A stretch of DNA of 64,000 nucleotides from BPGX01 sp037447455 (GCA_037447455.1 JBBIGQ010000013.1:1-64000); one strand, 5' to 3'. Counted from the first letter of the stretch, positions 26,986 to 36,693 are shown. The notes: generated from the sequence alone by a model not told the origin. Translations and numbers: made by a program.

Positions 26986-28020
26986 ATGAAGTTATTTGGT
27001 TTCATAACAGGGATTATTATTTTTATCACGGCTTGTAAGGTAGAACCTGAAATTAAGCCCGCACTGCCCTCGGATAATATCCGGGTGGTAGTGCCATCGG
27101 GCTGGCCAACGCCATATTACAATTTTGAGAATAATTCACTTACTAAAGAAGGGTTTATTTTAGGTCGCCAGTTGTTTTATGAAACAGCTTTATCCAGAGA
27201 CAATAGTGTATCATGCGGAACGTGTCATCAGCATTTTGCTGCATTTGCCAATGCAGGACACTCTTTGAGTCACGGAGTGGATGGACAATTTGGTAATAGA
27301 AATGCTCCGCCATTGTTTAATTTGAACTGGCATCCTGCCTTTATGTGGGATGGAGGTATCAATCACATTGAAGTTCAACCAATAGCGCCGATTACTAATC
27401 CTGCAGAGATGGATGAAACACTGGATAATGTCGTATTTAAATTAAAACAAAAAGAAATTTACAAAAAACTCTTCAAAGATGCTTTTGGTGATGAAACGAT
27501 AAATACACAAAGAATACTAAAAGCATTAGCTCAATTTATGGGTGCTATGTATAGTTATCAAAGTAAATATGATATGGTCAAATTAGGTAAAGCACAACTT
27601 TCTATTTCGGAACAAAGGGGGTATAATTTGTTTTTACAAAAATGTTCCTCATGTCATACAGAACCCTTGTTTACAGATTTTTCGTATCGAAATCAGGGCT
27701 TATCGGTAAATCCTGCTCTTCAAGATAGTGGCAGAATGCGTATTACCGGAGACCCGAATGATAGAAATAAATTTAAAGTGCCTTCTTTAAGAAATGTTGC
27801 GGTTACTTCACCTTATATGCACGATGGGCGATTTGAAACGTTACAGCAGGTTTTGGAGCATTACAATTCTGGCATTGTCCAAAGTCCTACTTTAGATACG
27901 CTGTTGCAAAACGGAATACCACTTACCGAGGATGAAAAGCAGGATATTATTAATTTTTTATACACACTTACGGATTATGAATTTTTATATGACAAAAAAT
28001 TTGATGATCCTAATCAATAG
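26986..28020 (+). CDS. MbnH-like di-haem cytochrome c peroxidase family protein
   Basis: 344 aa lipoprotein (lipobox FITAC). Two covalent haem sites, CGTCH at 77-81 and CSSCH at 220-224, in the arrangement of bacterial di-haem peroxidases (MauG/BCCP superfamily). Other family blocks: LGRQLFYETALSRDNSVSCG, QFGNRNAPPLFNLNWHPAFM, and VPSLRNVAVTSPYMHDGRF with the distal-haem ligand region. MbnH modifies MbnP post-translationally; the tight linkage (5 bases after the MbnP-like stop) argues for this over a simple peroxide-detoxifying enzyme. Electrons or oxidant source unknown. The next small lipoprotein overlaps its 3' end. Confidence 0.88.
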   Translation: MKLFGFITGIIIFITACKVEPEIKPALPSDNIRVVVPSGWPTPYYNFENNSLTKEGFILGRQLFYETALSRDNSVSCGTCHQHFAAFANAGHSLSHGVDGQFGNRNAPPLFNLNWHPAFMWDGGINHIEVQPIAPITNPAEMDETLDNVVFKLKQKEIYKKLFKDAFGDETINTQRILKALAQFMGAMYSYQSKYDMVKLGKAQLSISEQRGYNLFLQKCSSCHTEPLFTDFSYRNQGLSVNPALQDSGRMRITGDPNDRNKFKVPSLRNVAVTSPYMHDGRFETLQQVLEHYNSGIVQSPTLDTLLQNGIPLTEDEKQDIINFLYTLTDYEFLYDKKFDDPNQ

Positions 28021-28381
28021 AATTATTATTGTTATAATTCTTTCGTCTGTTTTTTCCTGTAAGAAAAATCAACTGGGAGGAAAAGCAGAAGTGAAGGGGT
28101 ATGTAAAGCACCACGGGAAGAATATTGCCTACGCAAGAATATTTATTAAGTTTAATGCGAAAGATTTTCCGGGTCATGATACAACAATTTACGATGCCAA
28201 GTTTTCAGCAGATGCTAATGCTTTTTATAGTATAAAATTTTACAAAGGCGATTATTACTTGTATGCAGTGGGGTTTGATTATTCGATTCCTCCACCATAC
28301 ATTGTTTCTGGAGGTACACACGTGTATTTAAGGTACAATGAAGAAAAGAATTTAGATTTGTATGTTACAGAAGAGCACTAA
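28007..28381 (+). CDS. Small lipoprotein with a beta-sandwich (carboxypeptidase-regulatory-like) fold
   Basis: About 124 aa from the ATG at 28007; in-frame ATGs at 27992 and 27980 are alternatives, all overlapping the MbnH-like gene (by 14 to 41 bp), which implies translational coupling. Lipobox VFSC followed by KK. The mature part (AEVKGYVKHHGKNIAYARIF; FYSIKFYKGDYYLYAVGFD) looks like a seven-stranded carboxypeptidase-regulatory/transthyretin-like domain. Two His next to each other (KHHGK) could contact metal, but that is speculation. Function unknown; by position a member of the proposed copper operon. Confidence 0.75.
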   Translation: MLINRIIIVIILSSVFSCKKNQLGGKAEVKGYVKHHGKNIAYARIFIKFNAKDFPGHDTTIYDAKFSADANAFYSIKFYKGDYYLYAVGFDYSIPPPYIVSGGTHVYLRYNEEKNLDLYVTEEH

Positions 28382-28462
28382 TTGAAAAATTTATTTATAA
28401 TTTGTTCAGGTTTCAAAAGGGTTCATTCATTGGATTTTTAAGCAGTAAAAAATTAAAGTTTT

Positions 28463-29479
28463 ATGAAAGCATATTTTTATTTACTAACCTCTTTATTACT
28501 TAATGTTATTGATTTTAAAGGATGTGAAGTTTGTGGTTGTTTTATGGGGATTTTACCTTATGACAATCAAAGTAGTGTGGCATTTTTTCATCGTTATAGA
28601 ATATTTAACGGGTATTATGCACAAGAACAAAAAGGCGAATTTTTTCCTTCTGGTGCATATAGAGTGATGCATGGTAATCATTTATCAAATAATGTAGATA
28701 CAATAAAAAAGTATTTACCAACAGATTATGAATCTTTTAAAATTTATGAATGCCGCTTGAAGTGGTTTGTCCATCACAGAATTGAAATAAATGCTCTTAT
28801 TCCGTTTATGGAAACACGGATGAAAGAGGATTCCTTAAAAGTAAAACATTTTGGACTATCGGATCCTACTTTTTTTGTAGGGTACCACTTAATAAAAAAA
28901 ATTCATGAAGAGAAACTTCAACATAGATTGATTTTATTAACAGGGGTTAAGTTACCCAGTGGAAATTATTATGCTAAAGATGATTATGGAAACAGAATTC
29001 CTTTGTTGCTGCAGCCCGGAACAGGAAGTGTTGATTATTTGTTAGGTTATACATATACATTGGGCTATAAAAAGATTGGATTAATGTTGAATACGATGTG
29101 CAAAATAAATGGAGAAAATTATTACCATGAAAAAATTTCCAATAGTATTACAATGAACTTTCTTTTGTTTTACAAAGTAAAATTAGGTGATTGGATATTC
29201 ATCCCTTCTATTCAAAGTTATTATGAATATACAAAAGGATTGTATGTTCTAAACAACTATGTGAATGGCACTAAAATGAATGTATTATTATCTGGCATAG
29301 GAATGGATGTTAATTACAAGCAAATGACGTTATCATTGGGGTGGCAATGGAAATTGTATGAAGAACAAAGTTCAATAGATGCAATGAAAAATAAAGGAAG
29401 AATGACCTTAGGAATTACATACAATTTTAATCAAAAAACGTATTTAATTAAGGACAGAAAACCTAACGATAAAACTTAA
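28463..29479 (+). CDS. Outer membrane beta-barrel protein with a CxxCGC N-terminus, copper-operon member
   Basis: 338 aa. A short signal sequence runs straight into GCEVCGCFMGILPYDNQ: a CxxCxC cluster expected at the very N-terminus of the mature protein. The rest is amphipathic strands (e.g. FVGYHLIKKI, RLILLTGVKLPSGNYY, GMDVNYKQMTLSLGWQWKLY) typical of a 12-14-strand transporter barrel. I recall similar CGC-xx-GLLPQ barrel proteins in Bacteroidota, often near MbnP-like genes. Suggested role: passage or capture of copper at the outer membrane, with the cysteines as a Cu(I) site; this is inference. 81 bases separate it from the preceding lipoprotein, and it is the last gene of the set. Confidence 0.75.
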   Translation: MKAYFYLLTSLLLNVIDFKGCEVCGCFMGILPYDNQSSVAFFHRYRIFNGYYAQEQKGEFFPSGAYRVMHGNHLSNNVDTIKKYLPTDYESFKIYECRLKWFVHHRIEINALIPFMETRMKEDSLKVKHFGLSDPTFFVGYHLIKKIHEEKLQHRLILLTGVKLPSGNYYAKDDYGNRIPLLLQPGTGSVDYLLGYTYTLGYKKIGLMLNTMCKINGENYYHEKISNSITMNFLLFYKVKLGDWIFIPSIQSYYEYTKGLYVLNNYVNGTKMNVLLSGIGMDVNYKQMTLSLGWQWKLYEEQSSIDAMKNKGRMTLGITYNFNQKTYLIKDRKPNDKT

Positions 29480-29717
29480 ACTCTGTTCTTCTAATTTCTG
29501 TGTGTACTGGCTCTGTACAAGGAATTTTATTTTTGTATTTGTTCAGAATTTCTTTTTTGTTCATTTGAATTACTGTGATGCAACTTGACTTATCTTTTGA
29601 TATGAACCATTTTTTATATAGCTTCCAGAGGTTTTCAAAGACAATAAACTTAATGATGAGTAAAGCATTGGAGTAAGTATCTTATTCTTAATTGATTATA
29701 TTTGCCCTAAAACTTTA

Positions 29718-31013
29718 ATGTATAGTTTCTTTAAATATTTACTCTTATTTGTATTCCTTGTTTATGGAACAATTTTATTCCCTCAAACTTCTAAAAGTAA
29801 TCTTGAAAAAAAGAGGAAAAAGTTAGAAAAGGAAATTGCTTTAATTAATAATTTACTCAAAGAAACTTCTGTCAATAAAAAATTATCCATCAGTCAGATA
29901 ATTATTTTAAAACAGAAATTAGAAATGCGAGAAGAATTGATACAAACCATTCAAATGGAAATTCATAAAGTAAATCAGGATATACAACAAACCAATCAAA
30001 GCATTAACATGTTACAAACCGAACTTTCTAAACTCAAAAAGGAATATGCTCAAATGCTTCGGCATGCTCAAAGGCAGCAAGTATCAAGGGGTATAGAAGA
30101 TTTGATATTCATTTTTTCCGCTCAGGACTTTTATCAGGCCTATCAGCGATTTAAGTATATTCAGGAATATGCGCGATATAGAGAAAAGCAAGCACAGCAA
30201 ATTGTAAGAAATCAAAAACAATTGCAAGAGCAGGTGGCTCTCCTTCAAAAACAACTCGAAGAAAAACAACAGTTACTCAGTCAGGAAGAGCAGGAAAAAC
30301 AAATTTTAGCCAATGAAAAACAGCAGGAAGAACAAGAACTTCAACACATTCAGAAAAAAGAAAAAGAACTTAGAGCAGAACTTGAAAAAAAGAAAAAGCA
30401 GGCACAGGAATTACAACTGGCTATTAAAAAATTAATTGAAGAAGAAATCAAACGGAAAAAAGAAGAGGCAGAAAAACTGGCTAAGATGAAAGATGAGAAA
30501 GAAAAAGAAAAAGAAAAAAAACTTGCTAAAACCACTAAAGAAAAAGAAACAATAGAAAAAACGATCGTGCCGATACTTTCTAAAGAAGCAGAACTGATTG
30601 GCAATAACTTTGAAATCAATAAAGGGAAACTTCCCTGGCCTGTTTCTACTGGTTTTATCTGTGCGAACTATGGCGAATATGAGCATCCAGCTATAAAAGG
30701 ATTTGTAATGTTTAACAATGGAATTGAATTATGTTCTAATCAAACTGTAAAAGTTCAGGCCGTTTTTAATGGTGAGGTAACCGGAATAGCTCTTTCACCA
30801 ATGGGGGGTAAACTTGTTATTATTCGCCACGGCGAATACCTTACCGTATACTCTAATTTACAGGATGTATATGTTAAACAAAGCGATAAAGTAAATGCTA
30901 AACAAGTAATTGGCACTGTGATGCACAATGATGACGAAAACAAATATTCTCTCAACTTTCAAATATGGAAAGGGCAAAAAACTCTTGATCCCAAAGCGTG
31001 GCTGATAAACTAA
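29718..31013 (+). CDS. EnvC-like murein hydrolase activator (degenerate M23 domain)
   Basis: 431 aa. Signal peptide ends LFPQ; residues ~25-285 are a long charged coiled coil; ~300-431 is a LytM/M23 domain. The zinc ligands are lost: the usual H-x(n)-D region reads MFNNGIELCS and the HxH region reads SLNFQIWKG. Such non-catalytic factors (EnvC, NlpD) activate cell-division amidases. The HGEYLTVYSNL motif of the fold is kept. Monocistronic by spacing; a -7 box TATATTTG lies at 29697-29704. The 238-bp gap before it holds only short open frames. Confidence 0.88.
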   Translation: MYSFFKYLLLFVFLVYGTILFPQTSKSNLEKKRKKLEKEIALINNLLKETSVNKKLSISQIIILKQKLEMREELIQTIQMEIHKVNQDIQQTNQSINMLQTELSKLKKEYAQMLRHAQRQQVSRGIEDLIFIFSAQDFYQAYQRFKYIQEYARYREKQAQQIVRNQKQLQEQVALLQKQLEEKQQLLSQEEQEKQILANEKQQEEQELQHIQKKEKELRAELEKKKKQAQELQLAIKKLIEEEIKRKKEEAEKLAKMKDEKEKEKEKKLAKTTKEKETIEKTIVPILSKEAELIGNNFEINKGKLPWPVSTGFICANYGEYEHPAIKGFVMFNNGIELCSNQTVKVQAVFNGEVTGIALSPMGGKLVIIRHGEYLTVYSNLQDVYVKQSDKVNAKQVIGTVMHNDDENKYSLNFQIWKGQKTLDPKAWLIN

Positions 31014-31118
31014 TCTTCTCTTTTCTGAAGTAAAGAAAATTTACTATTACTCAGCAGTTAAAAAATGCAAAGCAGGAAGAAACAGGGAACAGATGAACAG
31101 TAATATGATTTTTCAAAA

Positions 31119-32090
31119 TTACTTCAAATCGGTTCTAAAATCTTCATCTTCTATTATAGAGAGATAACTTTTATAGCGGCTGTAAGCTATTTGACCATTA
31201 TCCAATGCTTCTAATACTTTACAATCCGGCTCATTTAAATGAAGACAGTTATTAAACTTACATTGTCCCAAATATCTTCGTATTTCCGGAAAGTAATGAC
31301 TAATTTCATATTTGTCCATATTCACTAATCCAAATTCTTTAATCCCCGGTGTGTCTATGATAAAGCTACCAAAATCTAAAGGTAATAATTCAGCATAAGT
31401 AGTAGTATGTTTGCCCTTTAAGTGTTTGTAGGATACTTTTCCTACTTTCAAATTTAAATGAGGTTGAAGAACATTGATGAGTGAAGATTTACCTACACCG
31501 GAGTGTCCAGACAATAAAGTGATTTTGTTTTTAATAAGTTGCCTTATAGGTTCAATGCTTTCTGGTTTTTTGATGGAAGTGAAATACACTGGATAACCAA
31601 TAGATTGGTAGATTCCTGCTAATTCATTCTGATAGTTCCAGGCATTTTCATTGTCTTCAATTAGGTCCACTTTATTAAAAATGATAGCAGCAGGAATTCT
31701 ATAGGCCTCGGCGGTTATTAAAAATCTATCTATAAACCCTGTGCTGGTGGACGGTACGGCTACGCTAGCCACCACGCAGGCCTGATCAATATTAGCAGCA
31801 ATAATGTGTGTGAGTTTGCTTTGATTGGTGGCTTTGCGAATGATGTAATTTTTTCTTGGTAGAATGTCATCAATTGCCCAGCCATTTTCTGTCAATATCA
31901 TTTGGACGTAGTCCCCTACTACCACAGGATTGGTGCTTTTGATGTTTTCAAGACGCAATTTTCCACGCAAAAAAGCTTCTACTATTGTAAGATTTTGAGA
32001 GTGTTGAAACAAATCATTAAAATTTTCGTTTTGAAGTAATACAACTTTATAGCGACTACCAGTACTTTTTAGGATAACACCTTTTTGCAT
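31119..32090 (-). CDS. rsgA: Small ribosomal subunit biogenesis GTPase RsgA
   Basis: 323 aa. N-terminal OB fold, then a circularly permuted GTPase: NKVDLIED (G4) comes before SGHSGVGKSS (G1) and DTPGIKEFG (G3), followed by a zinc motif CKFNNCLHLNEPDCKVLEAL (Cys-Cys-His-Cys). RsgA assists late 30S maturation and hydrolyses GTP on the ribosome. The order and motifs fit fully. Convergent with the EnvC-like gene over a 105-bp gap containing only weak hairpins. Confidence 0.95.
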   Translation of the reverse strand: MQKGVILKSTGSRYKVVLLQNENFNDLFQHSQNLTIVEAFLRGKLRLENIKSTNPVVVGDYVQMILTENGWAIDDILPRKNYIIRKATNQSKLTHIIAANIDQACVVASVAVPSTSTGFIDRFLITAEAYRIPAAIIFNKVDLIEDNENAWNYQNELAGIYQSIGYPVYFTSIKKPESIEPIRQLIKNKITLLSGHSGVGKSSLINVLQPHLNLKVGKVSYKHLKGKHTTTYAELLPLDFGSFIIDTPGIKEFGLVNMDKYEISHYFPEIRRYLGQCKFNNCLHLNEPDCKVLEALDNGQIAYSRYKSYLSIIEDEDFRTDLK

Positions 32091-32190
32091 ATTGAATTTA
32101 TCAATGGATTGGGAGAATAAAAGTAAAAATGGCCAATTGAAAATTGAAAGAAGCAGTAGATGAAAGGACAGTTTTAGGTAGAAATTTCAT

Positions 32191-33561
32191 TTAATCGTAT
32201 TTGTACTTTATGAACCAGCGATCGTTAAGCGTTATACCAAGATTTAATTTGAAAATATTTTCTCGGATGATAGCATCTTTTTGTCCTTTTACAATGTATT
32301 GTGCGGAGAGGTGTAGGGCAGAAAATGCTCTGTAAAGCCCCATAGGTAAACTTATGCCTGCAGAAACATTGAATAATGGAACGGCTTTCCCTTGAAATTC
32401 CTGATAAGCGGTGTTATAACCTATTCCATATCTATAAATAATTTTTTTTAAATAATTCCCTTTACTGGTAATAAATCGGTCGGGCTGAACGTACCCGCCC
32501 ACATTTATTTCTATATTATTTTTTATCCTGCCATATCTGGAAGGGCTTACCAGATAAAACTTTTCCCAATCGGTATATTTCAGGTCTATTCCAAGTCCCC
32601 ATTTATTAGCAACCACATACGCCATCCCTAATCCATAAGTGACCGGAAGGTGCAAATTACCGGCTTGATTTTCTGAATACAATAATGTATCCACAATGTA
32701 TTTTTCACCGAAGTAGGTATAAGAAAAGTTGTATGCAATGTAATCGTTGATGGCTTTCAGGGAGGATGGGTTTGAAAAAGTGAGGCCAATGTTGAGAGTA
32801 CTGTTGTTCTGTTGGTTAAGAAGCCAATAAGAATGTAAACCAAAATCAGCCGATATTCCTTTTATTCTGTAACGTTGGTCGTTGACAAAGTTGTAATAAG
32901 TAGTGTTACTGGGATAGTTGACGGTGGCGATATTAGATAATTCACCGAATAAATAATAAGCATTGAGTCCTAATGATAGATTTCTAAAAAAACTTTTTAG
33001 CGGGCGTTGGATGCTATCTTGTTTTTTGAAAAATTTTTTGAATGCGAACCCGTAAGCAGCAAACACTTTGTTTAAGCCGCCACTACCTTCGTATACATAA
33101 TTAATAGTGCCGATATTATCTGTAAGGACATTTTGGTTGATTTGATAACCAACAAAAGAGTAGGGCATAAGCCCAAAGGAAAAACCAGAGAATTTTTTGA
33201 TAGGAAAGCCAATAACGAATGATTGAAAGTTGGTAGATTTTTGTTGTACTTTGTAATTTTGTTTATTGACTAGTTGGGTAGTATAGTAATAGGCAGATGC
33301 CTCTATAGAAGTTAGACGCAATTGTGATAATGTGGCAGGGTTCGTGATGTTTAGAAACAGAGGTGCTGTAGTGTCAATGGGTAAAGCGATACCTACATTG
33401 CTCATTCCTTTTTGATACGATAGTGTTGTTTCTTGAATATCTCCGATGCCATATCTTGAAAAAGGACTAAAGGTATTGAACTGCCCAAATAGTAATTGGG
33501 TAACTAACACGCCACTAATGAGTACAATGTTTTTGATATTCCAATAGGGTATTAAGGCCAT
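32191..33561 (-). CDS. Outer membrane beta-barrel protein, FadL/OmpP1-like, family uncertain
   Basis: 456 aa. Signal peptide (NIKNIVLISGVLVTQLLFGQ) then FNTFSPFSRYGIGDIQET, a mature start I recognise in Bacteroidota outer membrane proteins encoded next to coaX. The body is amphipathic beta strands up to a terminal aromatic strand (RWFIKYKYD). NPATLSQL resembles the N-terminal plug region of FadL-like channels, so a hydrophobic-compound transporter is possible; substrate unknown. Its start overlaps coaX by 47 bp and no later Met keeps the signal peptide, so overlap is probably real and the genes are coupled. Confidence 0.78.
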   Translation of the reverse strand: MALIPYWNIKNIVLISGVLVTQLLFGQFNTFSPFSRYGIGDIQETTLSYQKGMSNVGIALPIDTTAPLFLNITNPATLSQLRLTSIEASAYYYTTQLVNKQNYKVQQKSTNFQSFVIGFPIKKFSGFSFGLMPYSFVGYQINQNVLTDNIGTINYVYEGSGGLNKVFAAYGFAFKKFFKKQDSIQRPLKSFFRNLSLGLNAYYLFGELSNIATVNYPSNTTYYNFVNDQRYRIKGISADFGLHSYWLLNQQNNSTLNIGLTFSNPSSLKAINDYIAYNFSYTYFGEKYIVDTLLYSENQAGNLHLPVTYGLGMAYVVANKWGLGIDLKYTDWEKFYLVSPSRYGRIKNNIEINVGGYVQPDRFITSKGNYLKKIIYRYGIGYNTAYQEFQGKAVPLFNVSAGISLPMGLYRAFSALHLSAQYIVKGQKDAIIRENIFKLNLGITLNDRWFIKYKYD

Positions 33562-34261
33562 CTAAGATTAAATAAGGGCGTAAAAATACTTTTCTTTCTG
33601 ATAGTTTTTCAAAAAAAGTGGCATCACCCCCGGTGAGAATAATTTTAAGTTCAGGGTATATTTTTTCGAAATAATTGATAAAGTAATGGATTTCAGCAAG
33701 GCAGCCGTTTATTACACCGGCATGTAAGTTTTCATTGGTGTTTTTACCTAAAATTGGAAAGAGATGATTTTCTGGATGTAGCAAAGGCAGTTGTCCTGTG
33801 TAGTAATGGAGGGCTTTGTAGCGCATCAAAAGTCCGGGAGAAATAGCCCCGCCGAGAAAAGTTTTATTGTGGATTACATTGTATTTGATGCAAGTGCCTG
33901 TGTCAATAATTAAGATGGCGGCATTATTAAACTCAGAAATGCCGCCGGCTGCTGCAGCTATTCGGTCGCTTCCAAGTGTGTGGGGAGTAAGATAATCAAT
34001 GGCAAAAGGTAATTGGAACTTAGGTAATTGGAGTATAAACAGATGAGCGTGTTGAGAGATCTTATTTTGGAGATAAGAAAGCAATTCTTTTTGAGCTACA
34101 TTGCTTATGATACAACTGGTGACAGTATTTAATGTTTCTGAAAACTCTTTATCTTGTTGGAGTTCTTGAAGTGAGTTGAAAACAAAAAGTTGTTTTAAGG
34201 AGAGGTATTCATAGAGGGCGGCTTTTATGCGTGTGTTACCTATATCAACAACTAAATTCAC
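33515..34261 (-). CDS. coaX: Type III pantothenate kinase
   Basis: 248 aa. Phosphorylates pantothenate, first step of coenzyme A synthesis; type III enzymes are of the ASKHA fold. Motifs: VVDIGNTRIKAALYE (phosphate 1 loop), TPHTLGSDRIAAAAGG (pantothenate loop with the catalytic Asp), ILIIDTGTCIKYNV (phosphate 2) and FLGGAISPGLLMRYKALHYY. The outer membrane protein gene downstream overlaps its 3' end. tRNA-Phe lies upstream on the same strand. Confidence 0.93.
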   Translation of the reverse strand: MNLVVDIGNTRIKAALYEYLSLKQLFVFNSLQELQQDKEFSETLNTVTSCIISNVAQKELLSYLQNKISQHAHLFILQLPKFQLPFAIDYLTPHTLGSDRIAAAAGGISEFNNAAILIIDTGTCIKYNVIHNKTFLGGAISPGLLMRYKALHYYTGQLPLLHPENHLFPILGKNTNENLHAGVINGCLAEIHYFINYFEKIYPELKIILTGGDATFFEKLSERKVFLRPYLILDGLNTLLEYQKHCTH

Positions 34262-34318
34262 TGAATGGAATTAAAAAGAATACAGGAAATGGTTTTAATA
34301 AACTAAAAATAAAAGAAG

Positions 34319-34391
<73 letters not shown>

Positions 34392-34485
34392 TTCAATGTA
34401 CTTATTATTATGGTCGCAAATATATGAAAGGATGTTTTAATATTCAAAATTTAAAATGGGATATTTTTTCAGTTAATTTGCCGTG

Positions 34486-36693
34486 ATGGATAAAAAAAGC
34501 GGTTTATATAGTTTATTTTTTGTTTTGTTCTTTTTTCAACATACATTATCTCAAGAAATAAATTATGTTGAGTATTATCTGAATAAAATTAAAACATCTA
34601 CGAGTGATACCGCGCGTTTAAGCGCCTATGCATATTTAACAGAGTATTGTGAAGTGGATGAAATACCGGTTTATGCAGAAGAGGCATTATTAATTGGTAA
34701 AAAAATCTTACATAAAGAAAGTCAGAATAGTATAAGAAATAATGTTTTGAAGTGGATAAATGGCGTTAAGAATAATTATGCATTTTATTTTTATGAAAAG
34801 GGGCAATATAAAAATGCTCTCTCGCTTTGGGATGAAGTAATAGAAACTTATGATAGTGTGCTTAAATTTAATAACAACGATATCGGGATTTACAAAGATT
34901 ATTCAGAAGTGCTTAATAATAAGGCCAGTGCGTATGAAAGCATTGGGTTTTATGATGAAGCAATAAAAATGTATTTTCAATCTTTAAAACTATCAGAAAA
35001 AATTAGTGATAGTACTCAACTCGCCCGAATACTGAATAATCTTGGATATTTGTATAAAAATATTGAAGAGAGTGATAAAGCCATTAAGTTTTATAACATG
35101 GCATTAAAGATAAGAGAAAAAACAAAAGATAGTTTAGGCATAGCTTTGATATTAAATAACATTGCCCGAATCTATTTGGATAGAAAAGAATTGATTAAAG
35201 CAGAAAATAATTTTTTGAAAAGTTTAAGTATTTACAATCAATATAATGACCTGGAAGGAATAGCGACAGTAAAATGCAATCTTGGTAAAACATATATGGA
35301 TTTGGATCAATTTGACAGAAGTAAAAAATATTTACTAGATGCCTGGAATTGTTATCTGCAAATGGGTAAGGAAGTAGAACTGTCAAGTGTTTTTCAGGAT
35401 ATAGCCAACTTGTTTGTGAGACGATATTGGGTAGATAAAAAGACAAGTAATTTGGATAGTGCCCTTAAGTACATTAAAAAGTCAGAATGGATATCCTTAA
35501 AGTACAAAATTATTCAGGAGCTTAAAAATGTTTATAAGGTTTATACATATGTTTATCTTTCAAAAAATGACTACAAAAAAGCATTTGAGTACCATAACAA
35601 ATCAGATTCATTGCATAAGATTATCAACAACAATGCACTCCAAAAATTGGCACTAAAACAGCAGTTAGAATATGAAACAGATAAAACAATAAATCAAAAG
35701 CAATTAGAGCATGAAAAAGAAATAGCCATAGCGCAAGAAAAGAATCATAGGCAAAGGATTATTTTAATTGCCATTATGTTGGTACTGGTGTTATCGTTTG
35801 TTTTTGTGTTTTTTACTTATAGATCAATGAGAATTTTAAATCAGAAAAATAAGATAATTGCTCATCAAAAACAAGAGGTAGAACACCAAAAAACTATAAT
35901 TGAACAGAAACAAAAGGATATACTAGATAGTATTCATTATTCTAAATTAATCCAGAAGTCCATTTTACCACATCGTAGAGATATATGGCGTACTATTCCA
36001 CAAAGTTTTGTTTTATATAAACCAAAAGATATAGTTGCAGGTGATTTTTATTGGTTTCAAGTTATAAACAACTATTGCTTATTAGCCGTGGCTGATTGTA
36101 CAGGGCACGGAGTGCCGGGTGCATTTATGAGTATTTTGAATAATGAAAAACTGAACGAAGCTATTAATCATACTACTGAAGTTGATGAGATTTTGTATTA
36201 TGTCAATATCAATGTCAAAAAAACATTAAAGCAATTTGAAAAGGGTAGTATTTCAAAAGATGGAATGGACATCATTCTTGTAAAGATACCTTATGCAATG
36301 TTGCAGGATAGTATTATAGAATCAATGACTATTGAATTGGCAGGTGCTAATAGACCTTTGTATGTCTATCATTCTGTAACCCAAACTGTTGACGAAATAA
36401 GAACAACAAAAGCATCAATAGGTGGATTTACCGATGAGCATCAGGTTTTTGAAAAAAAAATGATAACTCTGCAAAAAGGCGATTGTGTCTATCTCACAAC
36501 AGACGGGTTTATCGATCAATTTGGAGGAGAAAAAAATAAAAAGCTAATGTCTTCTGGATTTAAAAAATTAATAAAAGAAATAGGCGAATGGCATTATCAA
36601 GAGCAAAAAATAAAATTAGAATTTTTCTTTGAAAAATGGAAAGGAGACAACGAACAAGTGGACGATGTTTGTATGATAGGATTTAAAGTTTAA
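34486..36693 (+). CDS. TPR-containing membrane sensor with SpoIIE/PP2C-type phosphatase domain
   Basis: 735 aa. I start at the ATG at 34486 rather than the preceding GTG. Signal peptide (to LSQ), periplasmic TPR array (about 60-400, e.g. LGYLYKNIEESDKAIKFYNM and GIALILNNIARIYLDRKEL), one membrane helix (about 424-444), a cytoplasmic coiled coil (QKQKDILDSIHYSKLIQKSI), then a SpoIIE-type PP2C domain (about 505-735) with GDFYWF, ADCTGHGVPGAFMSIL (metal-binding Asp) and the final DDVCMIGFK. Such proteins dephosphorylate anti-sigma-antagonists or similar targets in partner-switching. No anti-sigma kinase or STAS gene is in the window. A close structural partner is the gene at 45421. Confidence 0.88.
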   Translation: MDKKSGLYSLFFVLFFFQHTLSQEINYVEYYLNKIKTSTSDTARLSAYAYLTEYCEVDEIPVYAEEALLIGKKILHKESQNSIRNNVLKWINGVKNNYAFYFYEKGQYKNALSLWDEVIETYDSVLKFNNNDIGIYKDYSEVLNNKASAYESIGFYDEAIKMYFQSLKLSEKISDSTQLARILNNLGYLYKNIEESDKAIKFYNMALKIREKTKDSLGIALILNNIARIYLDRKELIKAENNFLKSLSIYNQYNDLEGIATVKCNLGKTYMDLDQFDRSKKYLLDAWNCYLQMGKEVELSSVFQDIANLFVRRYWVDKKTSNLDSALKYIKKSEWISLKYKIIQELKNVYKVYTYVYLSKNDYKKAFEYHNKSDSLHKIINNNALQKLALKQQLEYETDKTINQKQLEHEKEIAIAQEKNHRQRIILIAIMLVLVLSFVFVFFTYRSMRILNQKNKIIAHQKQEVEHQKTIIEQKQKDILDSIHYSKLIQKSILPHRRDIWRTIPQSFVLYKPKDIVAGDFYWFQVINNYCLLAVADCTGHGVPGAFMSILNNEKLNEAINHTTEVDEILYYVNINVKKTLKQFEKGSISKDGMDIILVKIPYAMLQDSIIESMTIELAGANRPLYVYHSVTQTVDEIRTTKASIGGFTDEHQVFEKKMITLQKGDCVYLTTDGFIDQFGGEKNKKLMSSGFKKLIKEIGEWHYQEQKIKLEFFFEKWKGDNEQVDDVCMIGFKV

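Noticed and set aside
29463..29564. Minus-strand 33-codon frame overlapping the end of the CGC barrel gene
   Set aside because: Starts with ATG and has plausible codons, but there is no signal peptide, no promoter, no recognised motif, and it overlaps a supported gene.
29578..29676. Plus-strand 32-codon frame in the gap before the EnvC-like gene
   Set aside because: No promoter or motif; frames of this length are expected by chance in AT-rich DNA.
30350..30686. Phe/Ser-rich minus-strand frames of 84 and 89 codons
   Set aside because: They mirror the Lys/Glu-rich coiled coil of the EnvC-like gene; complementary codons give Phe and Ser automatically.
31014..31118. Possible terminator hairpins (CTTC...GAAG, TAAA...TTTA) between the EnvC-like gene and rsgA
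   Set aside because: Stems of only 4 bp, not followed by a proper T tract.
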